Part shown: positions 45,936 to 56,883 of the stretch, in pieces | Layout of the letters: the number at the start of each line of letters is the position of its first letter | Position numbering within the stretch: the first letter of the stretch is position 1 | Assembly (NCBI GenBank): GCA_963513945.1 | Contig: OY740716.1 | Coordinates: 222,485,157 to 222,549,156, forward strand | DNA from: Hydrotaea diabolus | Lineage: Eukaryota; Arthropoda; Insecta; Diptera; Muscidae | Length of the DNA stretch: 64,000 nucleotides | Direction of reading: 5' to 3' | Notes under the pieces: model-generated | What the model was told of the DNA's origin: nothing | Databases searched by the model: none | The model's input: the letters and a program-made list of their open reading frames with translations, nothing else | Translations under genes and position numbers: made by a program

Positions 45936-46851
45936 CAGGTGATCAATCTAGAGCCATTTTTTCAATTAAAACAAATACGAAAATTCAAATCATGTGTGGA
46001 ATCTTTATTGTTTATAAAGAAAGGACATTTTATGCCACTTATTTTTTTAAATATAACTTTCTTCAATTGTTGGCCGCAACTACGCCACAGGGTGTCCATT
46101 CTAAGGGTCCAATTTTGAATGAATGAAGGGAGCATTTCGACCGGTATGGCGTTAATGGCACGCGTAATGTTGGCTTCCAAAACAAGAACCGTAGCTGGTT
46201 TTTCAGCATAGAGTTTGGACTTTACATAGGCCTAAAGAAAAAAGTCAAAGGTGTGATATCACACTATCTAGGCGGCCAACTCGCTGGTCCAAAACGTGAA
46301 ATTAGCTACTCTTCGAAATTACCCCTCAATAGATACATTAATTGAGCAGCTGTATGGCAAGTGGCATTGTCATGTTGAAATCAAGTGTCGTCAAGATTAC
46401 GGGCTTCAATTTGAGGTAGCAAAAGTCCGATATCATGGCGCGAGAGCGGGCACCATTCACGGTTACGTTACGGCCATCTTCCGATGATTCCACCAGCTTA
46501 TAAACCGCACCAAACCGTGGTATTCTCTGGGTATAATGACAACTCTTGAACCTCTTGAATATCTTGCTGCTCTTCAGCCCAAATGCGGCAATTTTGTTTA
46601 TTGACTTTGCTATTGAGTCAGAAATGGGCCTCATCACTGAACAAAATTTTGGGTCGAAAACAGCGGATCTTCCTGGTTCTCACCGAACGCTCATTTCCAT
46701 AATACAGTTGCCAACATTTAAAGGTAATTATTATTAAAAAACTAATGCCATAAAAAGTCCTTTTAAATTACCAATAAAGATTTCACACTTGATTTGAATT
46801 TATATATTTTTTTTGATCTGAAAAAATACCTCAAGATGGATCACAAGGATA
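45936..46851 (-). mobile_element. Rosa-type mariner family J, copy 2
   Basis: Left end CCAGGTGATCAATCTAGAGC, right end ATACCTCAAGATGGATCAC, the same terminus as J1. Minus strand: MEMSVR and FRPKILFSDEAHF (first Asp, in frame with IAKSINKIAAFG downstream), EDGRNVTVNGARSRAMISDF, LKPVILTTLDFNMTMPLAIQ and C-terminal ITRAINAIPVEMLPSFIQNW, LRMDTLWRSCGQQL. About 915 bp; the HTH region is mostly deleted as in J1. Confidence 0.82.
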
Positions 46852-46864
46852 AACAAGGTTGGCT

Positions 46865-47040
46865 ACTTGCCTTGAAGAGACTGGGACAACAGAAGATCTT
46901 GCCAACCATTCCAGTAAGAAAGAAATGCTGCTGATGGCCAAAATGTCTAAGAGCAACCCGGAAGTTCTGCCAATCGACGTGCCACGCTATTGGGCATTTG
47001 GCGGTGGTCCCTGCGCACAATTTAGGCGCAAAATTTAAAA
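46865..47040 (+). mobile_element. Mariner family N, copy 3: small fragment
   Basis: GCCTTGAAGAGACTGGGACA to TTTAGGCGCAAAATTTAAAA matches 44400-44580. Encodes MLLMAKMSKSNPEVLPIDV and FGGGPCAQFWRKI. No termini. Confidence 0.7.
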
Positions 47041-48515
47041 ATGTTCTCTTACAAAGTGCAGATAAAGCATCAGCTGTTACCTGTTGGCCGCCAAACGAGT
47101 TTAACCTACACTGAATTTATCCCTAATCTCAACGAAGAGGGTTGCTATAAATTTGTCTAGGCAACACTAAGTGTTACCTGGCGCCATCTGACATTTTCAT
47201 TGGAAACTTTGACATTTTTGAGCATAAACGTACTCAGAACGTTTTGACGTACGACCATCATTTGTGTTGTTTACAGTGACTTGAAAAAATCAATTTGGCA
47301 AAAAAATAGCATTAACTCTTGAACATTTTTCGCAACTTTCGACGTGGATTATCACGACAAGAGTGCATCGATGAACTTAAAACTTTGTATGGCGACGAAG
47401 CACCATCCTATAGCACTTTGAAAAACTGGTTTAATGAATTCAATCGTGGCCGACGCTCGCTCAAAGACGAAGGTGGTGAAAGTCGTCCAAAAACAGCCGT
47501 GGTGCCAGAGAACATTGATGCCGTGCGTGAACTGATAATGCAAAATCATGTGACATACCGTGAGATAGAGGCATCCTTGGACATTTCTTCCACCAGCATA
47601 CATTCGATATTGCATGAACACCTGGCCGTAAAAAGTTTTTTTTTTTGGATTGATCCCGCACAATTTGACAATCGCTCAAAAAAGGCTTGTATTGATTGGT
47701 GCAAAGAAATTTTTAAAAAATACGATCGTGGTGTTGCAAAAGACTTTTATTAGATCGTCACAGGTGACGAATCATGGATCTATGCGTATAAGCCCGAAAC
47801 ATAACAGCAATCGACCGCGTGGGCCTTCGAAGACGAGCCAAGTCCAACGAAAGTTGTTCGTGGAAGAAGTACTTCTAAGCAATTGATCGGCAAAACTGGT
47901 CATGTGGCGACTGTTCCGCTTGAGCAACATAGGTTTGTCAATTCTGAGTGGTACACCACAATTCGTCGCCAGAAGATGCTGTTGAAGCTTTCAAAAACCA
48001 TGTTTTGGAGGTGTTTCAATCGGAGTGGAAAAAGTACTTCGACAATTGGTTTGAGCGCATGCAAAAGTGTATAAATCCTGAGAATACTTTGAAAAACAAT
48101 AAAACCATTTTTGATGATAAATATTCGCATTTTCACTATAAGGCCAGAAATATATATAGCAGCTCTCGTATACCGATGTACACACAAAAAATCTTGAGTG
48201 CCTGGCAGAACGAGCGATTTTGGCTGCAAAAAATGTCTACGACAAAGGATTAAATTCGAAGATACAACAGTTGTTGCCGGGCAGTTTGCGATACCAACGA
48301 AGCTGTGAATTGTCCAATTGAGTTTTTCAATTCTTTGGATACGCCAAAGATGTCACCGCATCATTTACAATTGAAGGTTGGATTTCCAGTTATTTTGCTA
48401 CGAAATTTAAACCTACCACGTCATTCAAAGATTACTGAAAAAAGTTATCGAAGCCAGGATTTTAAATGGCAAGTTCCATGGCGAGAATGTATTGCTGCCA
48501 CGAATCCGTCTTAGC
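47041..48515 (+). pseudogene. Helitron helicase remnant, split by mariner C2
   Basis: Right of C2 the plus strand reads AERAILAAKNVYDKGLNSKI and then, in another frame, EAVNCPIEFFNSLDTPKMSP, HHLQLKVGFPVILLRNLNLP and KFHGENVLLPRIRL. This series (ERAILAAKN, LKVG-PVILLRNLN, LIPRI) is the C-terminal portion of the Pif1-type helicase of Helitrons. Left of C2, GRQTSLTYTEFIPNLN is plausibly the preceding piece (PNL-x-x-YT before the ERAI block), so C2 probably inserted into it. The Rep domain and upstream helicase motifs are not seen. Confidence 0.72.
47133..48168 (+). mobile_element. Mariner family C, copy 2, internally deleted
   Basis: Left end GAAGAGGGTTGCTATAAATT and right end ATATATATAGCAGCTCTCG then TA. 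The gene reads (start altered) NFRRGLSRQECIDELKTLYG, NWFNEFNRGRRSLKDE, RPKTAVVPENIDAVRELIMQ, SSTSIHSILHEHLAVKS, IDWCKEIFKKYDRGVAKDFY, a stop, IVTGDESWIYAY (first Asp intact), VVRGRSTSKQ, GKTGHVATVPLEQ, VNSEWYTTIR and then directly QKMLLKLSKT / EVFQSEWKKYFDNWFERMQK. The second and third Asp regions are deleted. Mostly one frame for 144 codons. Confidence 0.9.
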
Positions 48516-48640
48516 CTTTACGTGAATAAACAAAGTAATCTTTTATGGGGCACCAAAATCCGTGTATCACTTACGAAGAGCTGCTACAGCCGCTTAAAAT
48601 AACGGCGGGGTGTGCTGTTTACTCGTGTGTGCCCAGCATT
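48516..48640 (+). mobile_element. Small rosa-type mariner fragment
   Basis: LYVNKQSNLLWGTKIRVSLT resembles the GYVNKQNCRIWGxENP segment after the first catalytic Asp of rosa-type transposases. It directly abuts the Helitron remnant. Too short to assign to a family. Confidence 0.5.
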
Positions 48641-49789
48641 TTTCGATGAGTTAAATTTTTGGTTCGTTCCAAATGATACTCGTATATACCCTATAAGTAG
48701 CAGGGTGAGAGTATACAAAAATTTCTATGCTAATCTCACTTTATGATCAACGGATTATTTGTATTGACCGTAGCCAACTATGCGCACAAAAGGTTGTATC
48801 TTGGCAACCCTGTTTTTTCAACATTTTCCTGTTGTTATGAATCTATTGTATCATTATACCAAACATCAATATCATCAACGGAAAAAAAGAAAGAAAATAC
48901 ACAAGCCAGAATACCCTGAGGCGGTCATAAGGCCAATATTGAACCACGAGCACAAAACATCCTCGAGCGCCATCAATGGCATCTAAATCGAACCGAGTGC
49001 TCACATATTTCGCTACAGATACTTAAGCTATTAATGGCGTTTTTCTCATACTTCTCAAAATATTTACCATAACTTAAGGGATTTCGTAAAGGCAAATCGA
49101 AAAAAAACGAAACACAATCTTGGCGTAATTTGTTGTGTCTTGTACTTTGCCACACAGCAATCACATGTAACAGAGCCGCCCGCATACAATGGCTGACGAC
49201 AAACATGCGAATATGTTTGCAAATTATATTTTAAAGGTTTATTAATAAAAATGCTTGCGAAGAAACAGAAAAAGAGCAGCGTACAAATGCCAAAACCACA
49301 AGAAGAAAAGACAAGAAACAAAACTTTGTAAATTACTTGGAAAACATTTTTGCGTACGAGTATGGCTACATTCAGACAACCATTCATTCGTCCTTCCACA
49401 CCGCACTGTGAGCGATAAGATATTTTTTCAAGGATATGCGAAAATCTTACGGTTTTAGTTTAAATTCGATCTAACATTGACGCTTCATGCAATACTGCGA
49501 AAATGGTCTCATTTCGCATTTATGCCACCTCAGCAATTGTTTATCATCAAAACTCGTTTTGAGGAAAAATGTGAAACATCTCAACACAACACAAACTTTG
49601 AGTGAAATGAAATGTTGAAACGTTCGAAAAAAGGATGTTCCACCTTATCTCTCGGTCGCAATCTTATTACTTCATGTTGAAGACTTGCCAACGATTACTT
49701 GCTGCCACACAAACTAAGAAAACTACTGTAGAGCCACGCCGGCCAATTGATGTCCTACATGATTGGTAAGAATGTAATGGTGTTGTCTC
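48641..49789. other. Unassigned spacer
   Basis: Contains ATACCCTATAAGTAGCAGGG near 48688, part of the fly repeat class. ORFs at 48780-48986 (plus) and 49064-49399 (minus) have no recognisable domain. Confidence 0.4.
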
Positions 49790-50032
49790 TTAACTTTACT
49801 TTTTTATGAGAGGAATTCTTATTGTGTTCGATGCAAAATTCGACTACCGGCAGTTCTCGTTAAATGTAAAACTGATTGCCCTTCAGTTAAGCCGCTAAAC
49901 ATAGTTACAGCACATTCGTTGCTTAGGGTCTTTTGATGGTGAAGTGGCGCTCACCGATTGCAGTCACTACTTCTTGTAACCAAAATTCTTCCGACGGTTT
50001 TTGAAAAAATTTCACAACAAATTTTTTAAATA

Positions 50033-52012
50033 CAAGGTGGAGCATGGTAATTTGCTTTTTGCACTGCAGAAAAGAGTGGAGAGTGTGCGTGGCTTAAAGT
50101 GGCTGACTGGAGATTTGTACTCGTCTGCCTTTTAGTTTCCATCATGCATTGGACACGTGATGAGAGGTCATTTTGTGTTGAAGTGTATTTTTTAAAAGCG
50201 CACTCGATCATTGCAGTGCAGCGTGCTTTTTGTTTGCGATTCGCTGTACCCCAACGCGGACATTTTACTGGACGGAAATTAATTGTAAACTGGACTACCG
50301 GAGTAAAACAAACTACAGAGAACTTCACCAGAGACCATATCACGAGTAGGAGTCATTGGCCCTTAATTTTTCGAGGATTACCGTCTGCCGTAACTGTGAA
50401 CTCTGAACGGTACTTGACAATGATACATGATTTTATTCAGCCGGCTCTTGAGGCAATACAATTAGAGGATACATGGTTCCACTGCACACACAGCGAGGGT
50501 TACCATGAATTGTTTAAGGCAACTGTTTTCTGGACGGCTTAACCCTTCGACGAGTGATGTGAACTGACCGGCACACTCACCAGATATAGTCCTATGCGAT
50601 TTTTTCCTTTGGGGTTACCTGGAATCGAAGGTGTACGAGGGCGACCGCAAAAGTAACTGGCCTAACATAAAAAGAACCGTTTTTTTGGAATTATTATTAT
50701 TTATTTTTCAACATAATCTCCTTTCAACTCAATACACTTCATCAAACGTTTTTCAAGTCTTTAAATTCTATCCGAAAAATAAGATTTTCCAAGACCTTCA
50801 AAATATGCCTCAGTTTCAGCAATAACCTCGCTATTGGACGAAAATTTTTTGCCACCGAGAATTTTTTTTAAATTTGGAAACAAGAAATAGTCAGCAGGAG
50901 CTAAATCTAGACTATATGGTGGATGCGGAGCAATTTCAAATCGTAATTCGGCCAGTTTTTGTTAAGTTAAAAATGCAGTGTGTGATGGAGCATTATCTTG
51001 ATGAAAAAGAACTTTTTTTTTTCTAAATGCGGTCGTTTTATCTTGATTTCTTTACTCAACCGATCCATTGCTTTGACTGTTCTTTGCATTCTGGGATGTA
51101 GTGATGGATCCATGTTTCATCAACAATCACTAAAAGCTCCTCGGAATTGGTCCAACGGACGATTTTTTGGGGCAAAGTCAGCAAACGCGGCACCCATCTT
51201 GCGGATAGCTTTTTCATGTGGAGTTCATCATGTAAAATATTCCAAACTTGTTTTTCGTGTATTTTAACAATATCAGCAAGTTCTCTGAGCTTTATTCGTC
51301 TATCTTTAGTCACTTCATTTAATGTTTTTCTAATGTTTTCAATAGTAGTAGCAGTTTTCGGTCTTCCAGAGCGTTGTTCGTCTTCCGTACTTGAACGACC
51401 CATTTTAAATTGTTGAACCCAGGATTTCACGGTGGAGTATGATGGTGCATTATCACCATGAACAGAATCCAATTCATCTTTGATTATTTGTGGCGTATAA
51501 CCTTTCATATAAAAGTGTTTAATTTCCGCACGAAACTCTTTATTTTACATTTTTCAAAAATTATAAAACTTCATTACTTCAATCACCTGTAACAAAGAAA
51601 ATAATCATTAAATATTTCGGAAATTTTTACAAATGGCTTATAAAAGATTGCTTTTAAAAAACAAAAAAAAAGTTGCTAGCAGAACAGAAAATGTGCCAGG
51701 CCAGTTAGTTTGCGGTCGCCCTTGTATATCAACCGCTCCAACACCTTGGTGGACCTAATAAACGATATTGAGGCTAAAATTGGCAGAATACTAATCGAAA
51801 TTCTTTTGAGAGTTAATGAAAACTACAGAAAGCTTATGCGCAACACTGTATGGATAGGGAAGGTCGACGTTTGCCAGATACACTATTAAAAACCATGCAA
51901 TTTAAAAATTCCCTTACTGTTCAATATAATAAAAATATAAAATAATTTTTCCTAAGGTTCATAATTATTTCTATTTTATTTTCAAATAAGCAAATTTCAG
52001 CGCTCCACCCTG
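50033..52012 (+). mobile_element. Mariner family A, copy 5, interrupted by mariner B5
   Basis: CAAGGTGGAGCATGGTAATT at left, GCGCTCCACCCTG at right, TA both sides. The gene reads MHWTRDERSFCVEVYFLKAH, IIAVQRAFCLRFAVPQRGHF, TGRKLIVNW, then a deletion to PSAVTVNSERYLTMIHDFIQ, PALEAIQLEDTWFHCTHSEG (second Asp lost in a small deletion), and after B5 the C-terminus NTLVDLINDIEAKIGRILIE. No N-terminal duplication, unlike A3 and A4. Confidence 0.92.
50636..51724 (-). mobile_element. Mariner family B, copy 5, inserted in mariner A5
   Basis: CGAGGGCGACCGCAAAAGTA at left, GCGGTCGCCCTTG at right. TA at both sides, and the host phrase GGTG-TA-TATCAACCG is continuous with A3 (GGTGTATATCAACCG) once the insert is set aside. 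1089 bp: about 190 bp between the DETWIHHY and second Asp regions is deleted. The 150-codon N-terminal ORF (51056-51508) covers MKGYTPQIIKDELDSVHGDN to DETWIHHYIPECKEQ. The start ATG is now ATGTAA on the coding strand. Confidence 0.95.
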
Positions 52013-52373
52013 TATGTTAATTTTGTAATCGCCCTATAATGGAAATATTTAAAGTAAACGGCTTACAATTTTCTTTGTAAATATGTGAAGTTTTTTAAAG
52101 GCTGATACAAAACTATTGTCGATAAACAGCTTACACTTTGTTTTTTGTAAATATGTGAATTTATTTATCGCTTAAAATCGTTTCTTTCTTCAATAAACAA
52201 CTTACGAATATTTTAGTTAATATCTGATTTTTGTTTTGTCTTAGGATTCCTAGTTAATTTTTTGTTTAAATAATTGAATTTATTAATTGAAATAAAAACG
52301 TTTTCTTTTTCCTGTAAATGTACACAATTTCTGTCAAATCTTCTTTAATGTCCAACTTAGAAAATCTGTTGTA

Positions 52374-53344
52374 AAGGGTGGTTACATTTTAAGGGCCGAT
52401 GTTGAATGTGAACCACACCTAAAGCTTAGTGTTTTTCTGCATTTCATTTTCAAACTAATTCAATTTGCACCATGGAAAGATATACAAGCGAGCAACGCGT
52501 TAAAGTTATAATAAAAAAGTATACTATAGTGTGCAGCCACGAAAAGCAATGTCACTTTGCCATTTTGTTAAAAACTTGTCTTCTATTTAAATATACAAGC
52601 AAGAGGCCTTAAGCCGGTTTAATCCCTGTTCAATGTGAAAATGAAAAATAAATTTTCGCAGAAAATCATCTTCAGTGATGAGGCACATTTTCACCTCAGT
52701 GAATTCGTTAATAAGCAGAATTGCCGCATTTGGGCGAATGATAATAATCCAAGTTTGGTGTGGTTTATGGGCTGGCGGCATCATCGGGCCGTATTTTTTC
52801 CAAAATGAGGCCGGCCAGGCAGTTATTGTGAATGCTGTTCGCTATCGTGAGAGATTACGAACTTCTTATGGCCCCAATTGGATATGGATGTGGACGATAT
52901 GTGGTTTCAACAGGATAGTGCCACTTGTCACACAGCTAACGAAACAATGGCTCTCTTGCGCGACAAATTCAATGGCCGAGTTATCTCACGTCGTGGCAAT
53001 GGTAATTGGCCACTAAGATCATGTGATTTGACACCGTGGGACTTATTTCTTTGGGGTTATTTGAAAGAAAAGGTGTACGTCAACAAGCCAGCAACAATTC
53101 AAAAGCTAAAGGTTGAGATAATTCGACACATTAACAGCATACTCGTAGAACCTCAATTATGTCATCGAAAATTTGGACCATCTGGTGGAGGTGTATCGTC
53201 GAGGTCGCGGCGGCCATTTGGCCGATAATTTGTTTCAATTGAACCATAGCAATATTATCAAAATAAAAAGAAATGACAATAATTTCCTAAATAGTTTGGG
53301 TTTTTTCAAAATCAATCATCGGCCCTTATATTTTAACCACCCTT
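52374..53344 (+). mobile_element. Rosa-type mariner family E, copy 3, containing F2
   Basis: AAGGGTGGTTACATTTTAAG at left, ATTTTAACCACCCTT at right, TA both sides. ATG 52472 begins MERYTSEQRVKVI, broken by repeat F2. Then IIFSDEAHFHLSEFVNKQNC (first Asp), GGIIGPYFFQNEAGQAVIVN, MDVDDMWFQQDSATCHTANE (second Asp), GRVISRRGNGNWPLRSCDLT (PWD: third Asp, 41 residues on), LFLWGYLKEKVYVNKPATIQ, EIIRHINSI. The last third (52878-53228) is an open 116-codon stretch. A deletion removes the segment after the first Asp. Confidence 0.92.
52529..52635 (+). mobile_element. Short retroposon-like repeat F, copy 2, strongly 5'-truncated
   Basis: From TAGTGTGCAGCCACGAAAAG to GGTTTAATCCCTGTTCAATG, the 3' 105 bp of the F consensus seen at 57638 (reverse). 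It keeps the ACAAGCAAGAGGCC and TTAAAAACTTGTCTTC parts that F1 lost. It interrupts the N-terminal HTH region of mariner E3. Confidence 0.75.
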
Positions 53345-53526
53345 TATTTATTTGGCAGGTCTCGTTAAATGTCATTTGGGGTTTTCAGGAGCATAAATTT
53401 TAAGCCCAAAGAGACACATTCGCTTACATTAAGTTTCCAATAGAGATTATTAAAACTCAAATATCCCATGTCACAGTGAATGGCATAGTATAGGGTGTAC
53501 ATTAGAGCGTACCAGGTTACAAGTAA

Positions 53527-54478
53527 AAAACAAGTAAGTAAGTGCTATAGTCGGGCGTGGCCGACTCTATGATACCCGCACCACTATAAATGTGATTAAG
53601 TCTCCTGTTAATCGAAAGCACTCGTCGCTATTTCTATCTGTATCTATCACGCAAGCACTAAGCCTTTATACCCCATACCACTATGTGGTGAGGGTATAAC
53701 AATTATAGTTGGTCCACATTTTCATACCTTGTTTTCGGACCCTGTGCCCTCCCACGGACGAGATAAATCATTTGGCTTGACATATTTAAAGTCCTGAGGC
53801 AATTCCCTGTCATTTGAGGGGTCACACTAAAATCCGGGTAAACCGAAACTTTTGGACCCTCCTAATGGACCCTGGGGCCCAAACAGGTCGAATTTTTTTC
53901 TGTATTTAAAATTGTAAGATAATTTCCTTTCATTTAAGGGGTCACACTTATATTTAAATTCATGGGTCCATTTTTTGGGTTCTGAAGGCCCCGTAGGTCC
54001 GAGAGGCGGGTCCAACTATTTTTTTTTACATTTTGTGGTCAGTTCTACATCGAATGTCATATTTTTTTAATTTGTTGACCAATACACGCGACATCAACTG
54101 GATTTGGACCAAATCCGGGAGTTCCTTTGTATGGGGGGTCTATCAGAAAGTGCTCCGATTTGGACCAAATTCAATAGCGTCCGTCCTTGTCCTAATATAT
54201 TACCACTTGCCAAGTTTCATCAAGATCGGTGCATAAATGCGACCTGTACTTTGATTACAAGAATAGATGGACATCTTTACATCCAGCCAGCCGGCCAGCC
54301 AGCCAGCCGGCCAGCCAGCCAGCCGGCCAGCCAGCCAGACAGACATGGCTAGATCGACTCAAAATGTAATTCTGAGCAACTTTCTCTCTGGTCCCGGTAT
54401 TCTAACTCGATTCCTTCGATGTGTTACAAACGCAAGCACTAAGCCATTATACCCCATACCACTATGTGGTGCGGGTAT
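53527..54478. repeat. Dispersed fly repeat (GTCGGGCGTGGCCGAC...GGGTATAA)
   Basis: Opens AAGTAAGTAAGTGCTATAGT and CGGGCGTGGCCGACTCTATG. ACGCAAGCACTAAGCC followed by CATACCACTATGTGGTG occurs at 53651 and again at 54430, about 780 bp apart, so the block between may be one repeat unit bounded by direct repeats. Inside are two AGGGGTCACACT-containing halves (53817, 53937). Non-coding. Confidence 0.6.
54283..54340 (+). repeat. CCAG/CCGG tetranucleotide tract
   Basis: About 14 tetramers of CCAG and CCGG, followed by ACAGACATGGCTAGATCGAC, a phrase typical of the 3' portion of this fly repeat class. Confidence 0.9.
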
Positions 54479-54999
54479 AAAAAAAAGTTCGCCGTACACC
54501 TTCGAATATGAAGTATTATTGAAAGGTAGTTTCAAAAAATTTTTTTTTATTTTTTTATGCCGAACGTAGGGGTCGCGCTTTTACATTTTTCTATATAACT
54601 TCTGCATTTATAAACGGATTTTAAAGTGTGATACATCGATGTTTTTGTCTCGACGAGGCCGATTTTTGTCTTTGAAGTCATTGAGCTCAAGCACCCCCTT
54701 CTGGTACTTACCCATCATATCTCAGTTGCTACTACCCTAATGTACCACTCTAATACCAGAAAATTAAAGCTCGCGCGGGGTGCTTGAGTTCAATGACTTC
54801 AAAGACAAAAAAAATCGGCCTCGTCGATACAAAAACATCGATGTATCACACTTTAAAATCCGTTTATAAATGCAGAAGTTATATAGAAAAATGTAAAAGC
54901 GCGACCCCTACGTTCGGCATAAAAAAATAAAAAAAAATTTTTTGAAACTACCTTTCAATAATACTTCATATTCGAAGGTGTACGGCGAACTTTTTTTTT
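54479..54999. mobile_element. Foldback element: 520-bp near-perfect palindrome
   Basis: The left arm (54479-54697, AAGTTCGCCGTACACCTTCG inward) and the right arm (54777-54999) are reverse complements over about 215-220 bp with only a handful of differences, chiefly small T-run length changes, C/A at the GTCTCGACG site, and the loop edge. The 79-bp loop itself holds a further short stem (TTCTGGTA/TACCAGAA). It starts just after the GGGTATAA end of the fly repeat. No ORF. High arm identity suggests recent origin or arm-to-arm conversion. Confidence 0.93.
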
Positions 55000-55159
55000 G
55001 AGGTACGCCCTAGTGTACATGTCATCTACTCGTATCACAAACTACTACAAACTTTTCCTTTATTGTAGAAATTATTTAATAACATTTGATATGGAAGCAA
55101 TTTTCTAATAACTAAAGTATACCTTTGTGTCAGCGGTTTTTCAATTTCGCAGTTGTATA

Positions 55160-55445
55160 TCCTATCAGTTTTACAAGACCTTGGCTCCGGTGTTTATCTT
55201 AAGCTCGGAAAGGACTTGCTCGATATGAGCCTTGAACAGCTGGATATCGAGCATAACATGGTACTGCATCAACAAATCTAACAGCCTCAAATCATAGCTA
55301 CGAGGTGGCCAATTGACATCGCCGAGATGGCTGATAACACATATTTCTTGGCGCGCATAAGATAGTTTGTGGTATGGGCCGTGTGCGATGATCCGCCATT
55401 CCGCTGAAACCAAAAGATAATCTCACCAAACGGTTTAGACACCAT
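55160..55445 (-). mobile_element. Rosa-type mariner V, third-Asp region fragment
   Basis: The minus strand reads WRIIAHGPYHKLSYA, LGDVNWPPRSYDLRLLDLLM (third Asp of a DD41D core) and LDIQLFKAHIEQVLSELKIN. The upstream part carries FQRNGGSSHTAHTTNYL-like sequence in another frame (second Asp lost). No termini. Confidence 0.72.
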
Positions 55446-55561
55446 ACCCTACGTATGTGATCTTAAATTGAAAAGATACAGGGTGGGCAAAAAGTTACCA
55501 TGGGCTTACAAATTAAATAACTTTTTCGTGTATATAGTTGTTAGTTTTTTTTCAGATTATA

Positions 55562-56883
55562 ATGGGTGATCCATTTGGAGATAGTTTTTTCAATAGCCAT
55601 TTTTTGACAGATCACGTGTGAGTGTTGGTATTGTTTGGCATTTCATTATAGAGAGACTAACGCCTGAACAACGTTAACAAATCGTTCAACTTTATTACGA
55701 AAATTCACGTTCTGTGAGGAATGTGCTTCGTGCACTTCGATCTACTTATGGTCAACATAGTCGGCCTACTGAGCGTACGATTCGCAACACCATCACCCAT
55801 CTTGAGACCCAGCATTCATTTTTGGATAATATTCGACCGAATAGACCAGACCAGCACGCAGTGAAGAAAATGTAGCGGCCGTAGGTGAGAGTGTACATCA
55901 AGACCTTGGAGGGTCGATTCGGCGCCGTTCGCAGCAACACAGGCTGACGTATGGAACGACTTGGCGCATTAGACGTTGAGATCTTAAATTGAAAGCGTAC
56001 AAACTACAGCTTGTGCATGAACTGAAGCCGCCCGATGTTCCCAAGCGACATTGCTTCGCTCTATGGGCTCTTGAAAAGTTCCAAGAAGATCCGACGTTTT
56101 CGAGCCAAATTTTGTTCAGCGATGAAGCCCATTTGTGGCTCAATGGGTATGTAAACAAGCAAAATTGCCACATTTGGGACGAAGAGCAACCAGAAGAGGT
56201 TCAAGAGCTGCCACTTCATCCAGAAAAAACAGCAGTTTGGTGTGGTTTGTGGGCCGGTGGAATCATCGGTCCATATTTCTTCAAAAAAAGATGCCGGCGA
56301 GAACGTAACCGTCAATGGTGACCGTCATCGTGCCATGATAACCGCCTATTTGATGCCTAAAATTAATGCTTGTGATCTCGGCAACATTTGGTTCCAACAA
56401 GACGGCGCCACTTCCCACACATCGCATCAATCAATGGATTTATTGAGAGAACACTTCGGTGAGCAGATAATTTCACGTTTTGGGCCGGTCGATTGACCTC
56501 CATCTTGGTGTGATATCAGACCATTAGACTTTTTCCTAAGGGGATACGTAAAGGCTAAAGTTTATGCGGGAAAACCCGCTTCAATACAGGCCTTGGAGAA
56601 AAACATCACGCGTGTCAATTTTTAGTTCCCAGTCGAAATGCTCGAACGAGTCATCGAAAATGGACTCAGATGGTCCACTCAACGAATGGACTCAGATGGT
56701 CCATTCGTTGAGTCAAATTTACGATTTTCGAGCATAGCCGCGGCCAACATTTGATAGACATAATCTTCCAAAAATAAATGCTAAAGAATGTTCTTTCAAA
56801 TGATAAAAAACATTCCCCATTCAATTTGAGTTTTTTGTGTTTTTTCTTTAAAAAAGTAGGGAACCTCGAAATGGATCACGCGT
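55562..56883 (+). mobile_element. Rosa-type mariner U, near full length, nested in W
   Basis: ATGGGTGATCCATTTGGAGA at left, CTCGAAATGGATCACGCGT at right, TA on both sides; 1322 bp. Order: RLTPEQR (start lost), IVQLYYENSRSVRNVLRALR, STYGQHSRPTERTIRNTI, then a shift, LKAYKLQLVHELKPPDVPKR, ILFSDEAHLWLNGYVNKQNC (first Asp), VWCGLWAGGIIGPYFFKK, a one-base insertion, ENVTVNGDRHRAMITAYLMP, NIWFQQDGATSHTSHQSMDL (second Asp), a stop, WCDIRPLDFFLRGYVKAKVY (third Asp; 41 residues between). A small palindromic rearrangement sits near the C-terminus. Few lesions, so relatively young. Confidence 0.93.

Larger units (their letters stand above)
49790..52335. repeat. Repeat Z, copy 1, split by mariner A5
   Basis: The left part (49790-50030, GGCAGTTCTCGTTAAATGTA, GGTGAAGTGGCGCTCACCGA) and right part (52015-52335, AACGGCTTACAATTTTCTTT, TGTAAATATGTGAA) are contiguous in the second copy at 62215-62640. 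The A5 insertion at TA separates them here. The right part is made of two to three related units of about 75 bp. Non-coding. Internal tandem units are seen in Helitron-derived DINE-like elements, but I have no terminus to prove that. Confidence 0.75.
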
